Shown here: one piece after another, positions 51,312 to 60,443 of the stretch
Position numbering within the stretch: the first letter of the stretch is position 1
Layout of the letters: every line of letters starts with the position of its first letter
NCBI GenBank assembly: GCA_036401055.1
Contig: DASWWC010000070.1
Coordinates: 1 to 64,000, forward strand
Source: Pelomonas sp036401055
GTDB lineage: Bacteria > Pseudomonadota > Gammaproteobacteria > Burkholderiales > Burkholderiaceae_C
Direction of reading: 5' to 3'
DNA length: 64,000 bases
The notes under the pieces: model-generated
Seen by the model: the letters and a program-made list of their open reading frames with translations, nothing else
The model's database searches: none
What the model was told of the DNA's origin: nothing
Made by a program: the position numbers and the translations under genes

Positions 51312-52166
51312 ATGACGTCCACGCTCCGGCTCCTGCCTTCGCACCGGCACAGCATCGGCTCCGGCTTCGAGGCCGAGAGCTGGCGCGAGCCGGCGGCGCT
51401 GCTGGATCCCTTCCTGCTGGTGGACCACTTCCGCATGCGCGAGCCGGCGTTCGCGCCGCACCCGCATGCCGGGTTCTCGGCGGTGACGTGTCTGTTCGAC
51501 GATTCGGCCACCGGCATGCTCAGCCGCGACTCGCTGGGCGGCGAACACGCGATCCAGCCCGGCGGCCTGCACTGGACGCTGGCGGGCCGAGGTGTCATGC
51601 ACGACGAGTTTCCCGCCGAGGCGGGCCGCGAGGCCCACGGCCTGCAGATCTTCGTGAACCTGCCGGCCGACCAGAAGCTGCGCGCGCCCGAAGTGCTGCG
51701 GCTGGCGCCCCAGCAGATGCCGCGTCATGAAGGCGCCGGCTGGCGCTCCGTGCAGGTCTTCGGCGGCGCGGCGGACCTGGGCCTGCCGCTGCCGGTGGCG
51801 CTGTCCATCGTGGACATCGCGGCCGGCGCGCGCTTCGACACGGCACTGGCCCCGGGCGAGCAGGGCTTGGTGCTGGTCGTGCGCGGCCGGGGCGCAGCCG
51901 GCGAGCTGCCGCTGTCGCCCGGCCATGCACTCAGCCTGACCGACGCGGCTGCCGTCACGCTGCGGGCCGACGAGCCCTTGCGCCTGGCCTGCTTCAGCGG
52001 CCGCCCGCTGCACGAGCCGGTGGTGCGGCACGGCCCCTTCGCGATGAGCGACGAGGGCCAGGTCGTCGCCGCGCTGCAGCGCTTTCATTCCGGCGGCATG
52101 GGCCGCCTGAGTCCAAGAACGCTTCCTCCAACAACAAACATCGTCCCCAAGGAAATCCCGTCATGA
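51312..52166 (+). CDS. pirin family protein
   Basis: The 284-residue bicupin has the pirin N-terminal domain with metal-binding histidines in PHPHAGFSAVTCLFDD and GGLHWTLAGRGVMHDEFP, and a pirin C-terminal cupin (EQGLVLVVRGRGAAGELP). Some pirins are quercetin 2,3-dioxygenases and others are redox-linked regulators. The frame is open far upstream across the LysR gene, but MTSTLRLLPSHRHSIGSGF is the family start. Its stop overlaps emrA by four bases (ATGA), tying it to the efflux pump. Regulation by the divergent LysR protein is likely. Confidence 0.88.
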   Translation: MTSTLRLLPSHRHSIGSGFEAESWREPAALLDPFLLVDHFRMREPAFAPHPHAGFSAVTCLFDDSATGMLSRDSLGGEHAIQPGGLHWTLAGRGVMHDEFPAEAGREAHGLQIFVNLPADQKLRAPEVLRLAPQQMPRHEGAGWRSVQVFGGAADLGLPLPVALSIVDIAAGARFDTALAPGEQGLVLVVRGRGAAGELPLSPGHALSLTDAAAVTLRADEPLRLACFSGRPLHEPVVRHGPFAMSDEGQVVAALQRFHSGGMGRLSPRTLPPTTNIVPKEIPS

Positions 52167-53245
52167 ACGCACCGCAAGACAACGCCACCGCGCCCGGCCC
52201 GAAGAAGAGCGGCCCGCCCGTGCCGCTGCTGGTCATCGGCGCGATCCTGCTGATCGGCGGCATCGGCCTGGGTGGCCGCATGTGGTGGCGCAGTCAGCAC
52301 CTGGTGGAGACGGACAACGCCTTCATCGCCGGCCGCATCCACCCGGTGTCCACCCGCGTGGCCGGCGTCGTCACCGAAATGCGCATGCAGGACAACGCGG
52401 TCGTGAAGGCCGGCGACGTGCTGCTGCGGCTGGACCCGGCCGACGCTGCCGTGCAGGTAGAGCGGCTGAAGGCGCAGATGGCGCAGGCCGATGCGGCCAT
52501 TGCCACCGGTACTGCGCAGGTGGCGCAGGCCAAGGCTCAGGCGGCGGCGACCGGCTCGCAGGTGACCCAGGCAGAGGCCGTGCTGGCCCGCACCGAGCTG
52601 GAGGCCAAGCGCAGCCAGGCGCTGTTCGGCGCCGAGTTGCGCGCTACCAGCAAGCAGGAACTGGACGCCGCGCTGGCCGCCCGTGACGTGGCCCGGGCCG
52701 ACCTCGCCGCCCGCAAGGCCGGCGCGAATGCCGCGAAGGAAGCCGTGGCCGCCGCCGAAAGCGCCCGCCAGTCGGCCAACGCGCAGAAGGCCGCCACGCA
52801 GGCGCTGCTGAAGGATGCGCAGAACCAGTTGGGCTATGTCGAAGTGAAGGCCGCGAGCGACGGCCGCATCGGCAAGCGCACGGTCGAGGTGGGCCAGCGC
52901 GTGCAGCCGGGCCAGCAGCTGGCCGCCATCGTCGAGCCCGAGACCTGGATCGTCGCCAACTTCAAGGAGACCCAGCTGGCCCGGATGAAGCCGGGCCAGA
53001 AGGTGCATGTGCACATCGACGCCTTCCCGGGTCAGGACCTGGTCGCCAAGGTCGACAGCTTCGCGCCCGCGTCGGGTGCCAGCTTCGCGCTGCTGCCGCC
53101 GGACAACGCCACCGGCAACTTCACCAAGATCGTGCAGCGCGTGCCGGTGAAGCTCGTGTTCGAGCCGGACAGCCTGAAGGCGCTGGGCGAGCAGGCAGGG
53201 CGCATCGTGCCGGGCCTGTCGGTGCAGGTCGAAGTCGAACTCTGA
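52163..53245 (+). CDS. emrA: EmrA/HlyD-type membrane fusion protein
   Basis: This 360-residue periplasmic adaptor has one N-terminal membrane helix (PLLVIGAILLIGGIGLGG). A split biotinyl-lipoyl domain (HPVSTRVAGVVTEMRMQDNAVVKAGDVLLRLDP and VKAASDGRIGKRTVEVGQRVQPGQQLAAIV) is interrupted by an Ala/Gln-rich alpha-hairpin (about 90-210). A C-terminal beta-barrel has VKLVFEP. It bridges the inner-membrane pump to the outer-membrane factor. It overlaps the pirin gene and is followed seven bases later by emrB. Confidence 0.93.
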   Translation: MNAPQDNATAPGPKKSGPPVPLLVIGAILLIGGIGLGGRMWWRSQHLVETDNAFIAGRIHPVSTRVAGVVTEMRMQDNAVVKAGDVLLRLDPADAAVQVERLKAQMAQADAAIATGTAQVAQAKAQAAATGSQVTQAEAVLARTELEAKRSQALFGAELRATSKQELDAALAARDVARADLAARKAGANAAKEAVAAAESARQSANAQKAATQALLKDAQNQLGYVEVKAASDGRIGKRTVEVGQRVQPGQQLAAIVEPETWIVANFKETQLARMKPGQKVHVHIDAFPGQDLVAKVDSFAPASGASFALLPPDNATGNFTKIVQRVPVKLVFEPDSLKALGEQAGRIVPGLSVQVEVEL

Positions 53246-53252
53246 GCCCACG

Positions 53253-54833
53253 ATGAGCCCCGTCTACATGCCGCCGCCGCCCGGCAGCAAGGTGCCGCTG
53301 CGCACCTGGGTGGCCGTGCTGGCCAGCCTGCTGGGCGCCTTCATGGCGGTGCTGGACATCGCCATCACCAATGCATCGCTGCGCGACATCCTCGGCGCGC
53401 TCTCCGCCACGCAGGAGGAGGGCTCCTGGATCTCCAGCGCCTACCTGGTGGCCGAGATCGTCGTCATCCCGCTGGCCGGCTTCCTGGCCGCGGTGTTCTC
53501 GACGCGGCTCTACCTGGTGGCCAACGTGCTGCTGTTCCTGCTGTTCAGCACGCTGTGCGGCATGGCCTGGAGCCTGGAGAGCATGATCGTGTTCCGCGCG
53601 GCCCAGGGCTTCACCGGCGGCGTGATGATCCCGATGGCGATGACGCTGGTCACGCGCAAGCTGCCGCTGAACAAGCGGCCCATCGGCCTGGCGCTGTTCG
53701 GCATGACCGCCACGTTGGCGCCCACGCTGGGGCCCACCATCGGCGGCTACCTCACCGAGCTGTACGGCTGGCCCAGCATCTTCTACATCAACTGGGTGCC
53801 GGGCGTGCTGCTGATTCTGGGCGTGGGCTGGGGGCTGGAGAAGGAAGCCAAGCAGTTGGACCTGCTGAAGAAGGTGGACTGGCCCAGCGTCGCCGCCATG
53901 GCCATCGGCCTGGGTTCGTTGACGGCGATGCTGGAGGAGGGCAATGCCAAGGACTGGTTCCAGAGCCCCTTCATCATCACGGCCGCCGTGCTGGCCATCA
54001 GCGGCATCTACGTCTGGGCCTGGCGCGGACTGACGCGCAAGAACAGCTTCATCGACCTGCACATCTTCGGCCGGCCCAGCTTCCTGATCGCTGCCGTCAT
54101 CGCGTTCACGACCGGCATGGGCCTCTACGGCTCGGCCTTCATCCTGCCGCTTTACCTGGGCCAGATCGCCAACTACACGCCCATGCAGATCGGCCTGGTC
54201 ATCATGTGGATGGGCCTGCCGCAGCTGTTCATCATGCCGTTCGCGGCCAAGCTGTCCACCAAGCTGGACAACCGCGTGATGATGAGCCTGGGCCTGACGC
54301 TGTTCGCCGTCTCGTGCTTCATGAACACCCACATGAGCGCCGACACGGCCGGGCCCGAGCTGATCGCCGCGCAGGTGGTACGGGCGCTGGGCCAACCGCT
54401 CATCATGATCACGCTGACCAACTTCGCCGTGAACGGCATCCCGCCCAGCCTGTTGCCCAGCGCGTCCGGCATGTTCAACATGATGCGCAACCTGGGCGGC
54501 TCGGTGGGCATCGCGCTGCTCGCCACGCTGCTGACCAATCGCGAGCACCTGCACAGCGCCCGCATCGGCGAGGCGGTCACGCTGTACGACCCGGCCACGC
54601 AGGCGCGGCTGGAGGCGCTGGCCGCCAACTTCGCCGCCAAGGGCGCCGACCTCGCCAGCGCGCAGGACATGGCACTGAAGGCGCTGGACGGCGTGGTGCG
54701 CCGCGAGAGTTTCGTCATGGCCTACAACGACGCCTTCCTGATCCTGGGCCTCGCGCTGATCAGCTGCGTGGCCATCGTCTGGCTGAGCAAGAAGGTGCTG
54801 GGCGGCGCTGGCGCGGCCGAGGCCGCGCATTGA
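53253..54833 (+). CDS. emrB: EmrB/DHA2-family MFS multidrug exporter
   Basis: The 526-residue pump has 14 predicted membrane helices. It shows DHA2 motifs: LDIAITNASLRDILGALSATQEEGSWISSAYLVAEI, the antiporter motif C region APTLGPTIGGYLTELYGWPSIFYINWVPG, and RAAQGFTGGVMIPMAMTLV. Such proteins export hydrophobic drugs or toxic metabolites using the proton gradient. It sits between the adaptor emrA and an outer-membrane factor gene, giving a complete tripartite system. The substrate is unknown; the pirin neighbour hints at aromatic or quinone-like compounds. Confidence 0.94.
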   Translation: MSPVYMPPPPGSKVPLRTWVAVLASLLGAFMAVLDIAITNASLRDILGALSATQEEGSWISSAYLVAEIVVIPLAGFLAAVFSTRLYLVANVLLFLLFSTLCGMAWSLESMIVFRAAQGFTGGVMIPMAMTLVTRKLPLNKRPIGLALFGMTATLAPTLGPTIGGYLTELYGWPSIFYINWVPGVLLILGVGWGLEKEAKQLDLLKKVDWPSVAAMAIGLGSLTAMLEEGNAKDWFQSPFIITAAVLAISGIYVWAWRGLTRKNSFIDLHIFGRPSFLIAAVIAFTTGMGLYGSAFILPLYLGQIANYTPMQIGLVIMWMGLPQLFIMPFAAKLSTKLDNRVMMSLGLTLFAVSCFMNTHMSADTAGPELIAAQVVRALGQPLIMITLTNFAVNGIPPSLLPSASGMFNMMRNLGGSVGIALLATLLTNREHLHSARIGEAVTLYDPATQARLEALAANFAAKGADLASAQDMALKALDGVVRRESFVMAYNDAFLILGLALISCVAIVWLSKKVLGGAGAAEAAH

Positions 54834-54846
54834 TATGGAGATGGAC

Positions 54847-56250
54847 ATGAAGACTCAGACTGCCCTGACGCTCATCCTGTCGGCCGCGCTTGCGGCCTGC
54901 ACGACGCTGGGCCCCAACTACCAGGCACCGGCCGCCCAGGCGCCCGCGGCCTACCGCGCCGCCAGCATGGCCGGCGCCGAGCTGCAGCGCGACTGGTGGC
55001 TGATGTTCGGCGACGCGCAGCTGGATGCGCTGGAGGCGCAAGCGCTGCAGGCCAGCCCCACGCTGGCCGCCGCCGCGGCGCGTATCGAGCGGGCTCGCGC
55101 CCAGTTCGGCGCCACGCGTGCCGACACGCTGCCGCGCGTGGACGTGGGCGCCAATGCCGGCGGCCTGCGCACCTCGGCCAAGGCCACCACCACGCCGGTG
55201 CTGAACGGCCGCGCCGTCACCTTCGAGGGCGAGAGCTTCGGCCTGTCGGCCAGCATGGGCTGGGAGCTGGACCTGTGGGGTCGCGTGAAGCGCCAGCAGG
55301 AAGCCGCGCAGGCCCAGCTGGACGCGACCGGCGCCGATGCCGCCGCCGCCCGCGTCGCGTTGACGGCGGAGGTGGCCGCGGCCTACTGGCAGTGGCGCGC
55401 GCTGGCCGACGAGGGCGTCGCGCTGCGGCGCGTGCGCGACAGCCGCGCCCAGGCCTTCCAGGTCGCGCAGACGCGCTTCGACGCCGGCTCGTCCACCACG
55501 CAAGACCTGGAACGCGTGCGCGCCGAGCTGGCCGCCGCCGACGCCGAGCTGGCCGACCTGCCGCGCCGCCAGGCCTTGCTGCTGAACCAGATCGCCGCGC
55601 TGACCGGCCAGCCCGCCGCCGAGCTGAAGCTGCAGGCCGTATCGCCATTGGCCGCGCCGCCGTCCGTCCGCGCCGGCCTGCCGTCCGAACTGCTGCAGCG
55701 CCGGCCGGATCTGGCCCAGAGCCTGGCGCAGCTGCACGCGGCCACGGCCCAGGTCGGCATCGCCGAGGCGGCCTTCTACCCGTCCATCAAGCTGACAGGC
55801 AGCTTCGGCTATTCCAGCGAAGACCTGGGCTCGTTGATCTCCGCGCCGGCGCGCCTCTACAACCTCGGCCCCAGCATCTCGCTGCCGATCTTCGAAGGCG
55901 GGCGCAACCAGGCCAACCTGGCCTCAGCCAAGGCCTCGGTCGACGAGTCGCTGGCGGCCTTCCGCGGCCGCATGCTGCAGGCGCTGCGCGAGGTGGACGA
56001 CGCGCTGGCCGAGCTGCAGGGCCGCGCGGCGGTCGTCGACGCCCAGAACCGCACGCTGGCCTCCAGCAGCCAGGCGCTGAAGGTGGCACGCAGCCGCTAC
56101 GACCAGGGCGCCGTCAGCTACCTGGACGTGACCGAGGCCGAGCGCACACCGCTGGCCACCGAGCGCGCGCTGGCGCAGCTGCGCGGTGCGCAATGGGCCG
56201 CGACGGCGCAGCTGGTACGGGCGCTGGGCGGCGGCTGGAGCGGCAGCTGA
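54847..56250 (+). CDS. RND/MFS outer-membrane efflux lipoprotein (OprM/NodT type)
   Basis: The 467-residue TolC-like channel carries a lipoprotein signal with lipobox LAAC (MKTQTALTLILSAALAACTTLGPNY). Two repeated outer-membrane-efflux domains follow, with the family motifs RDWWLMFGDAQLDALEAQAL, LRRVRDSRAQAFQVAQTRFDAGSSTTQDLERV and RPDLAQSLAQLHAATAQVGIAEAAFYPSIKLTGSFGYSS. The third ATG (54847) is preferred, since GGAG lies six bases ahead; two in-frame ATGs precede it. It completes the pirin-emrA-emrB export system. Confidence 0.93.
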   Translation: MKTQTALTLILSAALAACTTLGPNYQAPAAQAPAAYRAASMAGAELQRDWWLMFGDAQLDALEAQALQASPTLAAAAARIERARAQFGATRADTLPRVDVGANAGGLRTSAKATTTPVLNGRAVTFEGESFGLSASMGWELDLWGRVKRQQEAAQAQLDATGADAAAARVALTAEVAAAYWQWRALADEGVALRRVRDSRAQAFQVAQTRFDAGSSTTQDLERVRAELAAADAELADLPRRQALLLNQIAALTGQPAAELKLQAVSPLAAPPSVRAGLPSELLQRRPDLAQSLAQLHAATAQVGIAEAAFYPSIKLTGSFGYSSEDLGSLISAPARLYNLGPSISLPIFEGGRNQANLASAKASVDESLAAFRGRMLQALREVDDALAELQGRAAVVDAQNRTLASSSQALKVARSRYDQGAVSYLDVTEAERTPLATERALAQLRGAQWAATAQLVRALGGGWSGS

Positions 56251-56254
56251 GGCG

Positions 56255-56440
56255 TCAGCGCTTCAGCCAGCCCCACCAGGCGCAGGCAGCCACCGGCAGT
56301 GCCAGCAGCACGTTGCCCAGCAGGTCGCCAAAGCCGCCGTCGCTGAACAAACCGACGACCAGGCCCACGGCACTGATGACGCCGAAGGCGATGGGCAAGG
56401 TCCACATGCCGCTCTTGCGGCCGTTGTCGACGGCGCTCAT
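56255..56440 (-). CDS. 61-residue two-helix membrane protein coupled to PepSY
   Basis: This small protein (MSAVDNGRKSGMW...) has two hydrophobic segments, about residues 13-31 and 39-56, around a Gly/Asp-rich turn (SDGGFGDLLGN), and ends in WWGWLKR. Its ATG overlaps the PepSY stop (ATGA), so it is translated with it. I do not recognise a named family. Context suggests an accessory subunit for the PepSY protein in iron or electron handling at the inner membrane. The end lies four bases from the convergent efflux gene. Confidence 0.75.
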   Translation of the reverse strand: MSAVDNGRKSGMWTLPIAFGVISAVGLVVGLFSDGGFGDLLGNVLLALPVAACAWWGWLKR

Positions 56441-57594
56441 CGTGCGGCCTCGCTGACCAGCGCAGGTTCGAGCGCGTCGTCGGCAACGGCCTGCGGCGCC
56501 GGCTGCCCCTTGCGCAGCCACAGGTACAGCCCGCTGCCCAGCACGATGATGGACGCGATGTCCAGCAGCGCCCAGATGATCTGCATCGGCATGCCGCCGT
56601 AGTCGCCGAAGTGCAGCGGCTGCGACACCAGCAGCGCCGTCAGATACCAGGGCAGCTGCGGTGCGGCCGTGACTCGGGCGGTCTTGGCGTCCACCAGCAC
56701 CGGCTGCAGCAGCCGCGACGTGAGCGGCTCGTTGCCGCGCAGGAAGAAGGTGTGGTGGTGCGGGCTGGAGAAGGCCGTGCCGGGGAATGCGATGAAGGAC
56801 AGCTTGGTGCCCGGCGCCTCGCGCTGCGCCACCTCCAGCGACTGCTGCACCGAGGCGCGCTGCGCTGCCGGCACGACCGGCTGGCCCTGGTAGGGCTGCA
56901 GCAGCGCGCTGAGCTGGTCGTGCTGCCAGTACTTGATCAGCAGGTCGGCCCAGGTGTTGATCATGCCGGTGGCGCCGACGACGAACAGCCAGGTCAGCGT
57001 GACGATGCCCAGCAGGTTGTGCAGGTCCAGCCACTGGGTGCGCGTCTTCTGCTGGCGGCGCACGGTGCCGAACTCCAGCTTGCGCATGAAGGGCGCGTAC
57101 AGGACCACGCCGCTGACGATGGCAACCAGCAGCAGCAGCCCCATCAGGCCCAGGAACAGCTTTCCGGCAAGGCCCGCGAACAGGTCCACGTGCAGCTTGA
57201 ACATGACGTACATGAAGCCCTGGTCGAAGCGAGGCTGGGCCAGCACCTCGCCGGTGCGGGCGTCCACGGCCACGGAGCGGAAGTCGTCGGTCGGGTCGGG
57301 CGTGGGTGTCAGCGTGACGAACCACAGGTCGTCGCTGTCCTCGGCCTTGGACGCGTACTGAACGATGCGGTCGGGGTGCTGCGCACGCGCCACCTCCAGC
57401 ACGCGGTCCAGGCTGGCGCGCGGCGTGTCGGCGGGCATGGGCGGTGCTTCCACCTCGGTACCCAGCAAGTGGCCGATCTCGTGGTGGAAGATCAGCGGCA
57501 GGCCGGTCAGGCACAGCAGCAGCATGAAGACGGTGCAGACCAGGCTGCTCCATTTGTGCACCCAGGCCCATTGCTTGATCGTGCGGCTCTTCAT
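56437..57594 (-). CDS. PepSY-associated transmembrane protein (iron-uptake reductase-like)
   Basis: The 385-residue inner-membrane protein has four long hydrophobic segments (about 14-37, 140-166, 190-215 and 335-358) and a large periplasmic PepSY-like part. Histidines near membrane ends (WVHKWSS, FHHEIGH, FKLHVDLFAG, WLDLHNLLG) suggest heme binding. The family is often Fur-regulated and linked to siderophore-iron reduction. The Fur-like dyad and TATAAT element directly upstream agree. A 61-residue membrane protein follows by overlap. Its biochemical role is inferred from family only. Confidence 0.88.
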   Translation of the reverse strand: MKSRTIKQWAWVHKWSSLVCTVFMLLLCLTGLPLIFHHEIGHLLGTEVEAPPMPADTPRASLDRVLEVARAQHPDRIVQYASKAEDSDDLWFVTLTPTPDPTDDFRSVAVDARTGEVLAQPRFDQGFMYVMFKLHVDLFAGLAGKLFLGLMGLLLLVAIVSGVVLYAPFMRKLEFGTVRRQQKTRTQWLDLHNLLGIVTLTWLFVVGATGMINTWADLLIKYWQHDQLSALLQPYQGQPVVPAAQRASVQQSLEVAQREAPGTKLSFIAFPGTAFSSPHHHTFFLRGNEPLTSRLLQPVLVDAKTARVTAAPQLPWYLTALLVSQPLHFGDYGGMPMQIIWALLDIASIIVLGSGLYLWLRKGQPAPQAVADDALEPALVSEAAR

Positions 57595-57602
57595 GAGGAT
57601 GT

Positions 57603-57649
57603 GGAGATGTTTTGCAAATGCGAATTATACGCATTTGCAAAACATCTCC
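57603..57649. promoter_or_regulatory. perfect 47-bp dyad with Fur-like core and -10 box
   Basis: Two perfect 20-bp inverted arms (57603-57622 and 57630-57649) flank seven bases (AATTATA). The inner part, 57613-57639, has TGCAAAT...ATTTGCA symmetry like a Fur box. On the minus strand the centre reads TATAAT, with TTGGAG 16 bp upstream as a weak -35. That places a promoter start inside the dyad, about 20 bp before the PepSY start. Iron-dependent repression of the PepSY operon is the likely function. Confidence 0.8.
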
Positions 57650-57654
57650 AATAC

Positions 57655-58911
57655 TCAAGCCAGGGTCAGCAGCCTGTCCGCCATGCGTGCCGCCGCGCCG
57701 CGATGGGCCGCCGAGAACGCCAGCGCACGCAAGCCCATGGCCCGGCGTGCTCCGGAGTCGGCGCACAGCTGCAGGCCGCGCGCCACCGCGCCACCGAGGT
57801 CGGCGCAGCGCTCGGCGGCGCCGGCGGCCAGCGCCAGTTCGGTGGCCTCGGCGAAATTGAAGGTGTGCGGCCCGGCCAGCACGGGGCAGCCGCAGGCGGC
57901 AGCCTCGATGAGGTTCTGCCCGCCCAGTGGCTCGAAGCTGCCGCCCAGCAAGGCCACGCTGGCCAGGCCGTAGTACACCGGCATCTCGCGCATGGAGTCG
58001 CCCAGCCAGACATCGGCCTGCAGCGCCTCGGCTGGCGGCTCGTCGCTCCAGCCGCTGCGGCGGGCGAGCTTGAGGCCAGCGCCTGCTATCAGCGCGGCGA
58101 TCTCGTCGAAGCGCTGCGGATGGCGCGGCACGATGGCCAACAGCGGGCGCGGCGCGGGCTGTTTGAGCCATCCGGCCAGCAGCGCGGCTTCCTCGCCTTC
58201 GCGGCTGACGGCCAGCATCAGCACCGGCCGGCCCAGCCGTGCGGCCCAGGCCTGGCCACGGGCGATGAGCGCGGCGTCCACGGCGATGTCGTACTTGAGG
58301 TTGCCCGCCACCTCCACGCGTGGGGCGCCCATCACGCGCAGGCGTTCCGCGTCGGACTCGGTCTGCGCCAGTGCCAGCGTCATGCGCTGCGCGGCCGGGC
58401 GCAACAGCGCGCCAAAGCGCTGGCCCTGGCGCAGGCTTTTCTCGGACAGCCGTGCATTGGCCAGCACCATCTTCACGCCGGCCTTCTCGGCCTCGCGCTG
58501 CAGCATGGGCCAGACCTCGGTCTCCATCAGCACGCCGAGCCGGGGCTGCCAGTGGCGCAGGAAGCGCCGTACCGCGCCGGGCGTGTCATACGGCAGCCAA
58601 GCCTGAGCATCGCCATCGCGCAGCAAGGCCTGGCCGGCCTCGCGGCCGGTGGCGGTGGAATGGGTCAGCAGCAGGCGCAGCGACGGGTCGCGGGCGCGCA
58701 GTGCGTCGATCAAGGCGCTGGCGGCGCGCGTCTCGCCCAGCGACACGGCGTGGATCCACAGCCGGCCAGGTTCAGCCGTACCGCGGTAGAAGCCCAGCCG
58801 CTCGGCCAGCGCGTGGCGGTACAGCGCCTCTTGGGCGCCGCGCCGCCACAGGCGCAGCAGGTAGAAGGGGGTCAACAACCGCAGCAGCGCGGCATAGACC
58901 CACAGTGCCAT
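57655..58911 (-). CDS. waaA: 3-deoxy-D-manno-octulosonic acid (Kdo) transferase
   Basis: WaaA/KdtA (418 residues) adds Kdo to lipid IVA in the inner core of lipopolysaccharide. It has an N-terminal membrane anchor, the acceptor-site motif HAVSLGETRAA with catalytic E60, METEVWPML, and GNLKYD. The C-terminal GT-B half has GGSFEPLGGQNLIEAAACGCPVLAGPHTFNF. The ATG overlaps the stop of the mutase gene by one base (TGATG), so they are co-transcribed. The open frame continues upstream, but only as a shadow of that gene. Confidence 0.95.
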   Translation of the reverse strand: MALWVYAALLRLLTPFYLLRLWRRGAQEALYRHALAERLGFYRGTAEPGRLWIHAVSLGETRAASALIDALRARDPSLRLLLTHSTATGREAGQALLRDGDAQAWLPYDTPGAVRRFLRHWQPRLGVLMETEVWPMLQREAEKAGVKMVLANARLSEKSLRQGQRFGALLRPAAQRMTLALAQTESDAERLRVMGAPRVEVAGNLKYDIAVDAALIARGQAWAARLGRPVLMLAVSREGEEAALLAGWLKQPAPRPLLAIVPRHPQRFDEIAALIAGAGLKLARRSGWSDEPPAEALQADVWLGDSMREMPVYYGLASVALLGGSFEPLGGQNLIEAAACGCPVLAGPHTFNFAEATELALAAGAAERCADLGGAVARGLQLCADSGARRAMGLRALAFSAAHRGAAARMADRLLTLA

Positions 58912-60308
58912 CAGTGGCCCGCGGCGAAGGTCGCGTCCGGCTTCACGCGCTTGAGCTGGGCCAGCACGTCGTGCTGGATGCGCTCCAGCGCCTCGGGCGT
59001 GTGGCCCTCGAAGCGCAGCACCAGCACCGGCGTGGTGTTGGACGGGCGGATCAGGCCGAAGCCGTCCGCGTACTCGAAGCGCATGCCGTCGATGGTGTTG
59101 ATCTCCAGCACGCCCGGCAGGTCGGCAGCGGTGACGACCTCCTTGAGCTTCTTGACGACCTCGTGGTGCTCGCCTTCGGCGCAGGGCACGTTGATCTCGG
59201 GCGTGTTGAAGCTGTTGGGCAGGCCCTTCAGTGTGGCGCTGGGGTCGGCGTCGCGGCTCAGGATCTCCAGCATGCGGCCGGCCGTGTACATCGCGTCGTC
59301 GAAGCCGTACCAGCGCTCGCTGAAGAAGATGTGGCCCGACAGCTCGCCGGCCAGCGGCGCGCCGGTTTCCTTCAGCTTGGCCTTGGCCAGCGAGTGGCCG
59401 GTCATCCACATCAGCGGTTTGCCGCCGTGTTCCTTGATCCACGGTGCCAGGCGCTGCGTGCACTTGACGTCGAAGATGATCTCGGCGCCCGGCTTGCGCT
59501 TGAGGATGTCCGCGGCCAGCAGCATGATCTGGCGGTCCGGCATGATCATCTCGCCGTCCTTGGTGACGATGCCGAGGCGGTCGCCGTCACCGTCGAAGGC
59601 TAGGCCCAGTTCGGCGTCGGTCGCGTGGACGATCTTCTTCAGGTCTTCCAGGTTCTCGGGGCGGCTGGGATCGGGGTGGTGGTTGGGGAAGTCGCCGTCC
59701 ACCTTGGAGAAAATGTCCACGACCTCGCAGCCCAGCGCGCGCAGGATGGCCGGGGCAGAGGCGCCCGGGATGCCGTTGCCGCTGTCGACGACGACCTTCA
59801 TCGGGCGGGCCAGCTTGCAGTCCTTGACGATGCGGGCGGCGTACTCGGGCCCCACGTCCATGGTGCCCACGCGGCCCTTGCCGGTGGCGTAGTCCTCGGT
59901 CTCGATGCGCTTCCTTAGGCCCTGGATCTGCTCGCCGTACACGGCGGCGCCCTTGAGCACCATCTTGAAGCCGTTGTAGTCCTTGGGGTTGTGGCTGCCC
60001 GTGACCATGATGCCGGAGTTGCAGCCATGCTTGCCACGCGTGGCCGCGACGTAGTACAGCATGGGCGTCGTCACGGCGCCGATGTCCACGACGTCCAGGC
60101 CGGTGCTCTGCAGGCCGCGCACCAGCGCGGCCACCAGGCCGGGGCCGGACAGGCGGCCGTCGCGCCCCACGGCCACGGCCTTTTCGCCCAGCGCCTTGGC
60201 CTCGGTGCCGAAGGCCCGGCCCAGGTGCTCGGCAAGCTCCTCGTTCAGCGTCGTGCCGACGACGCCGCGGATGTCATAGGCCTTGAAGATGGAAGCGTGG
60301 ACCTGCAT
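58911..60308 (-). CDS. phosphomannomutase/phosphoglucomutase
   Basis: The 465-residue alpha-D-phosphohexomutase interconverts mannose- or glucose-6-phosphate and the 1-phosphate for sugar-nucleotide supply. The phosphoserine is S105 in VTGSHNPKDYNGFK. The metal loop is D239-D243 (FDGDGDRLG), the sugar-specificity loop is GELSGHIFF, and the phosphate-binding loop is IRPSNTTPVLVLRFE. GAGGGAATTC precedes ATG 60308 (MQVHASIFKAYDIRG). This resembles AlgC-type bifunctional enzymes. Coupling to waaA fits supply for LPS or exopolysaccharide. Confidence 0.94.
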   Translation of the reverse strand: MQVHASIFKAYDIRGVVGTTLNEELAEHLGRAFGTEAKALGEKAVAVGRDGRLSGPGLVAALVRGLQSTGLDVVDIGAVTTPMLYYVAATRGKHGCNSGIMVTGSHNPKDYNGFKMVLKGAAVYGEQIQGLRKRIETEDYATGKGRVGTMDVGPEYAARIVKDCKLARPMKVVVDSGNGIPGASAPAILRALGCEVVDIFSKVDGDFPNHHPDPSRPENLEDLKKIVHATDAELGLAFDGDGDRLGIVTKDGEMIMPDRQIMLLAADILKRKPGAEIIFDVKCTQRLAPWIKEHGGKPLMWMTGHSLAKAKLKETGAPLAGELSGHIFFSERWYGFDDAMYTAGRMLEILSRDADPSATLKGLPNSFNTPEINVPCAEGEHHEVVKKLKEVVTAADLPGVLEINTIDGMRFEYADGFGLIRPSNTTPVLVLRFEGHTPEALERIQHDVLAQLKRVKPDATFAAGH

Positions 60309-60443
60309 GAATTCCCTCGAAAGCTGGGTTTGAAATCGCGGCGGATTGTAGGCAGCCCCCATGGCTGTCCGTCTGTCGCGCCGGCTGTCGATCCGTCACT
60401 CATGCAAGGGGCATGCCGCGGGGGCTTCCTACACTCGCGGCCC

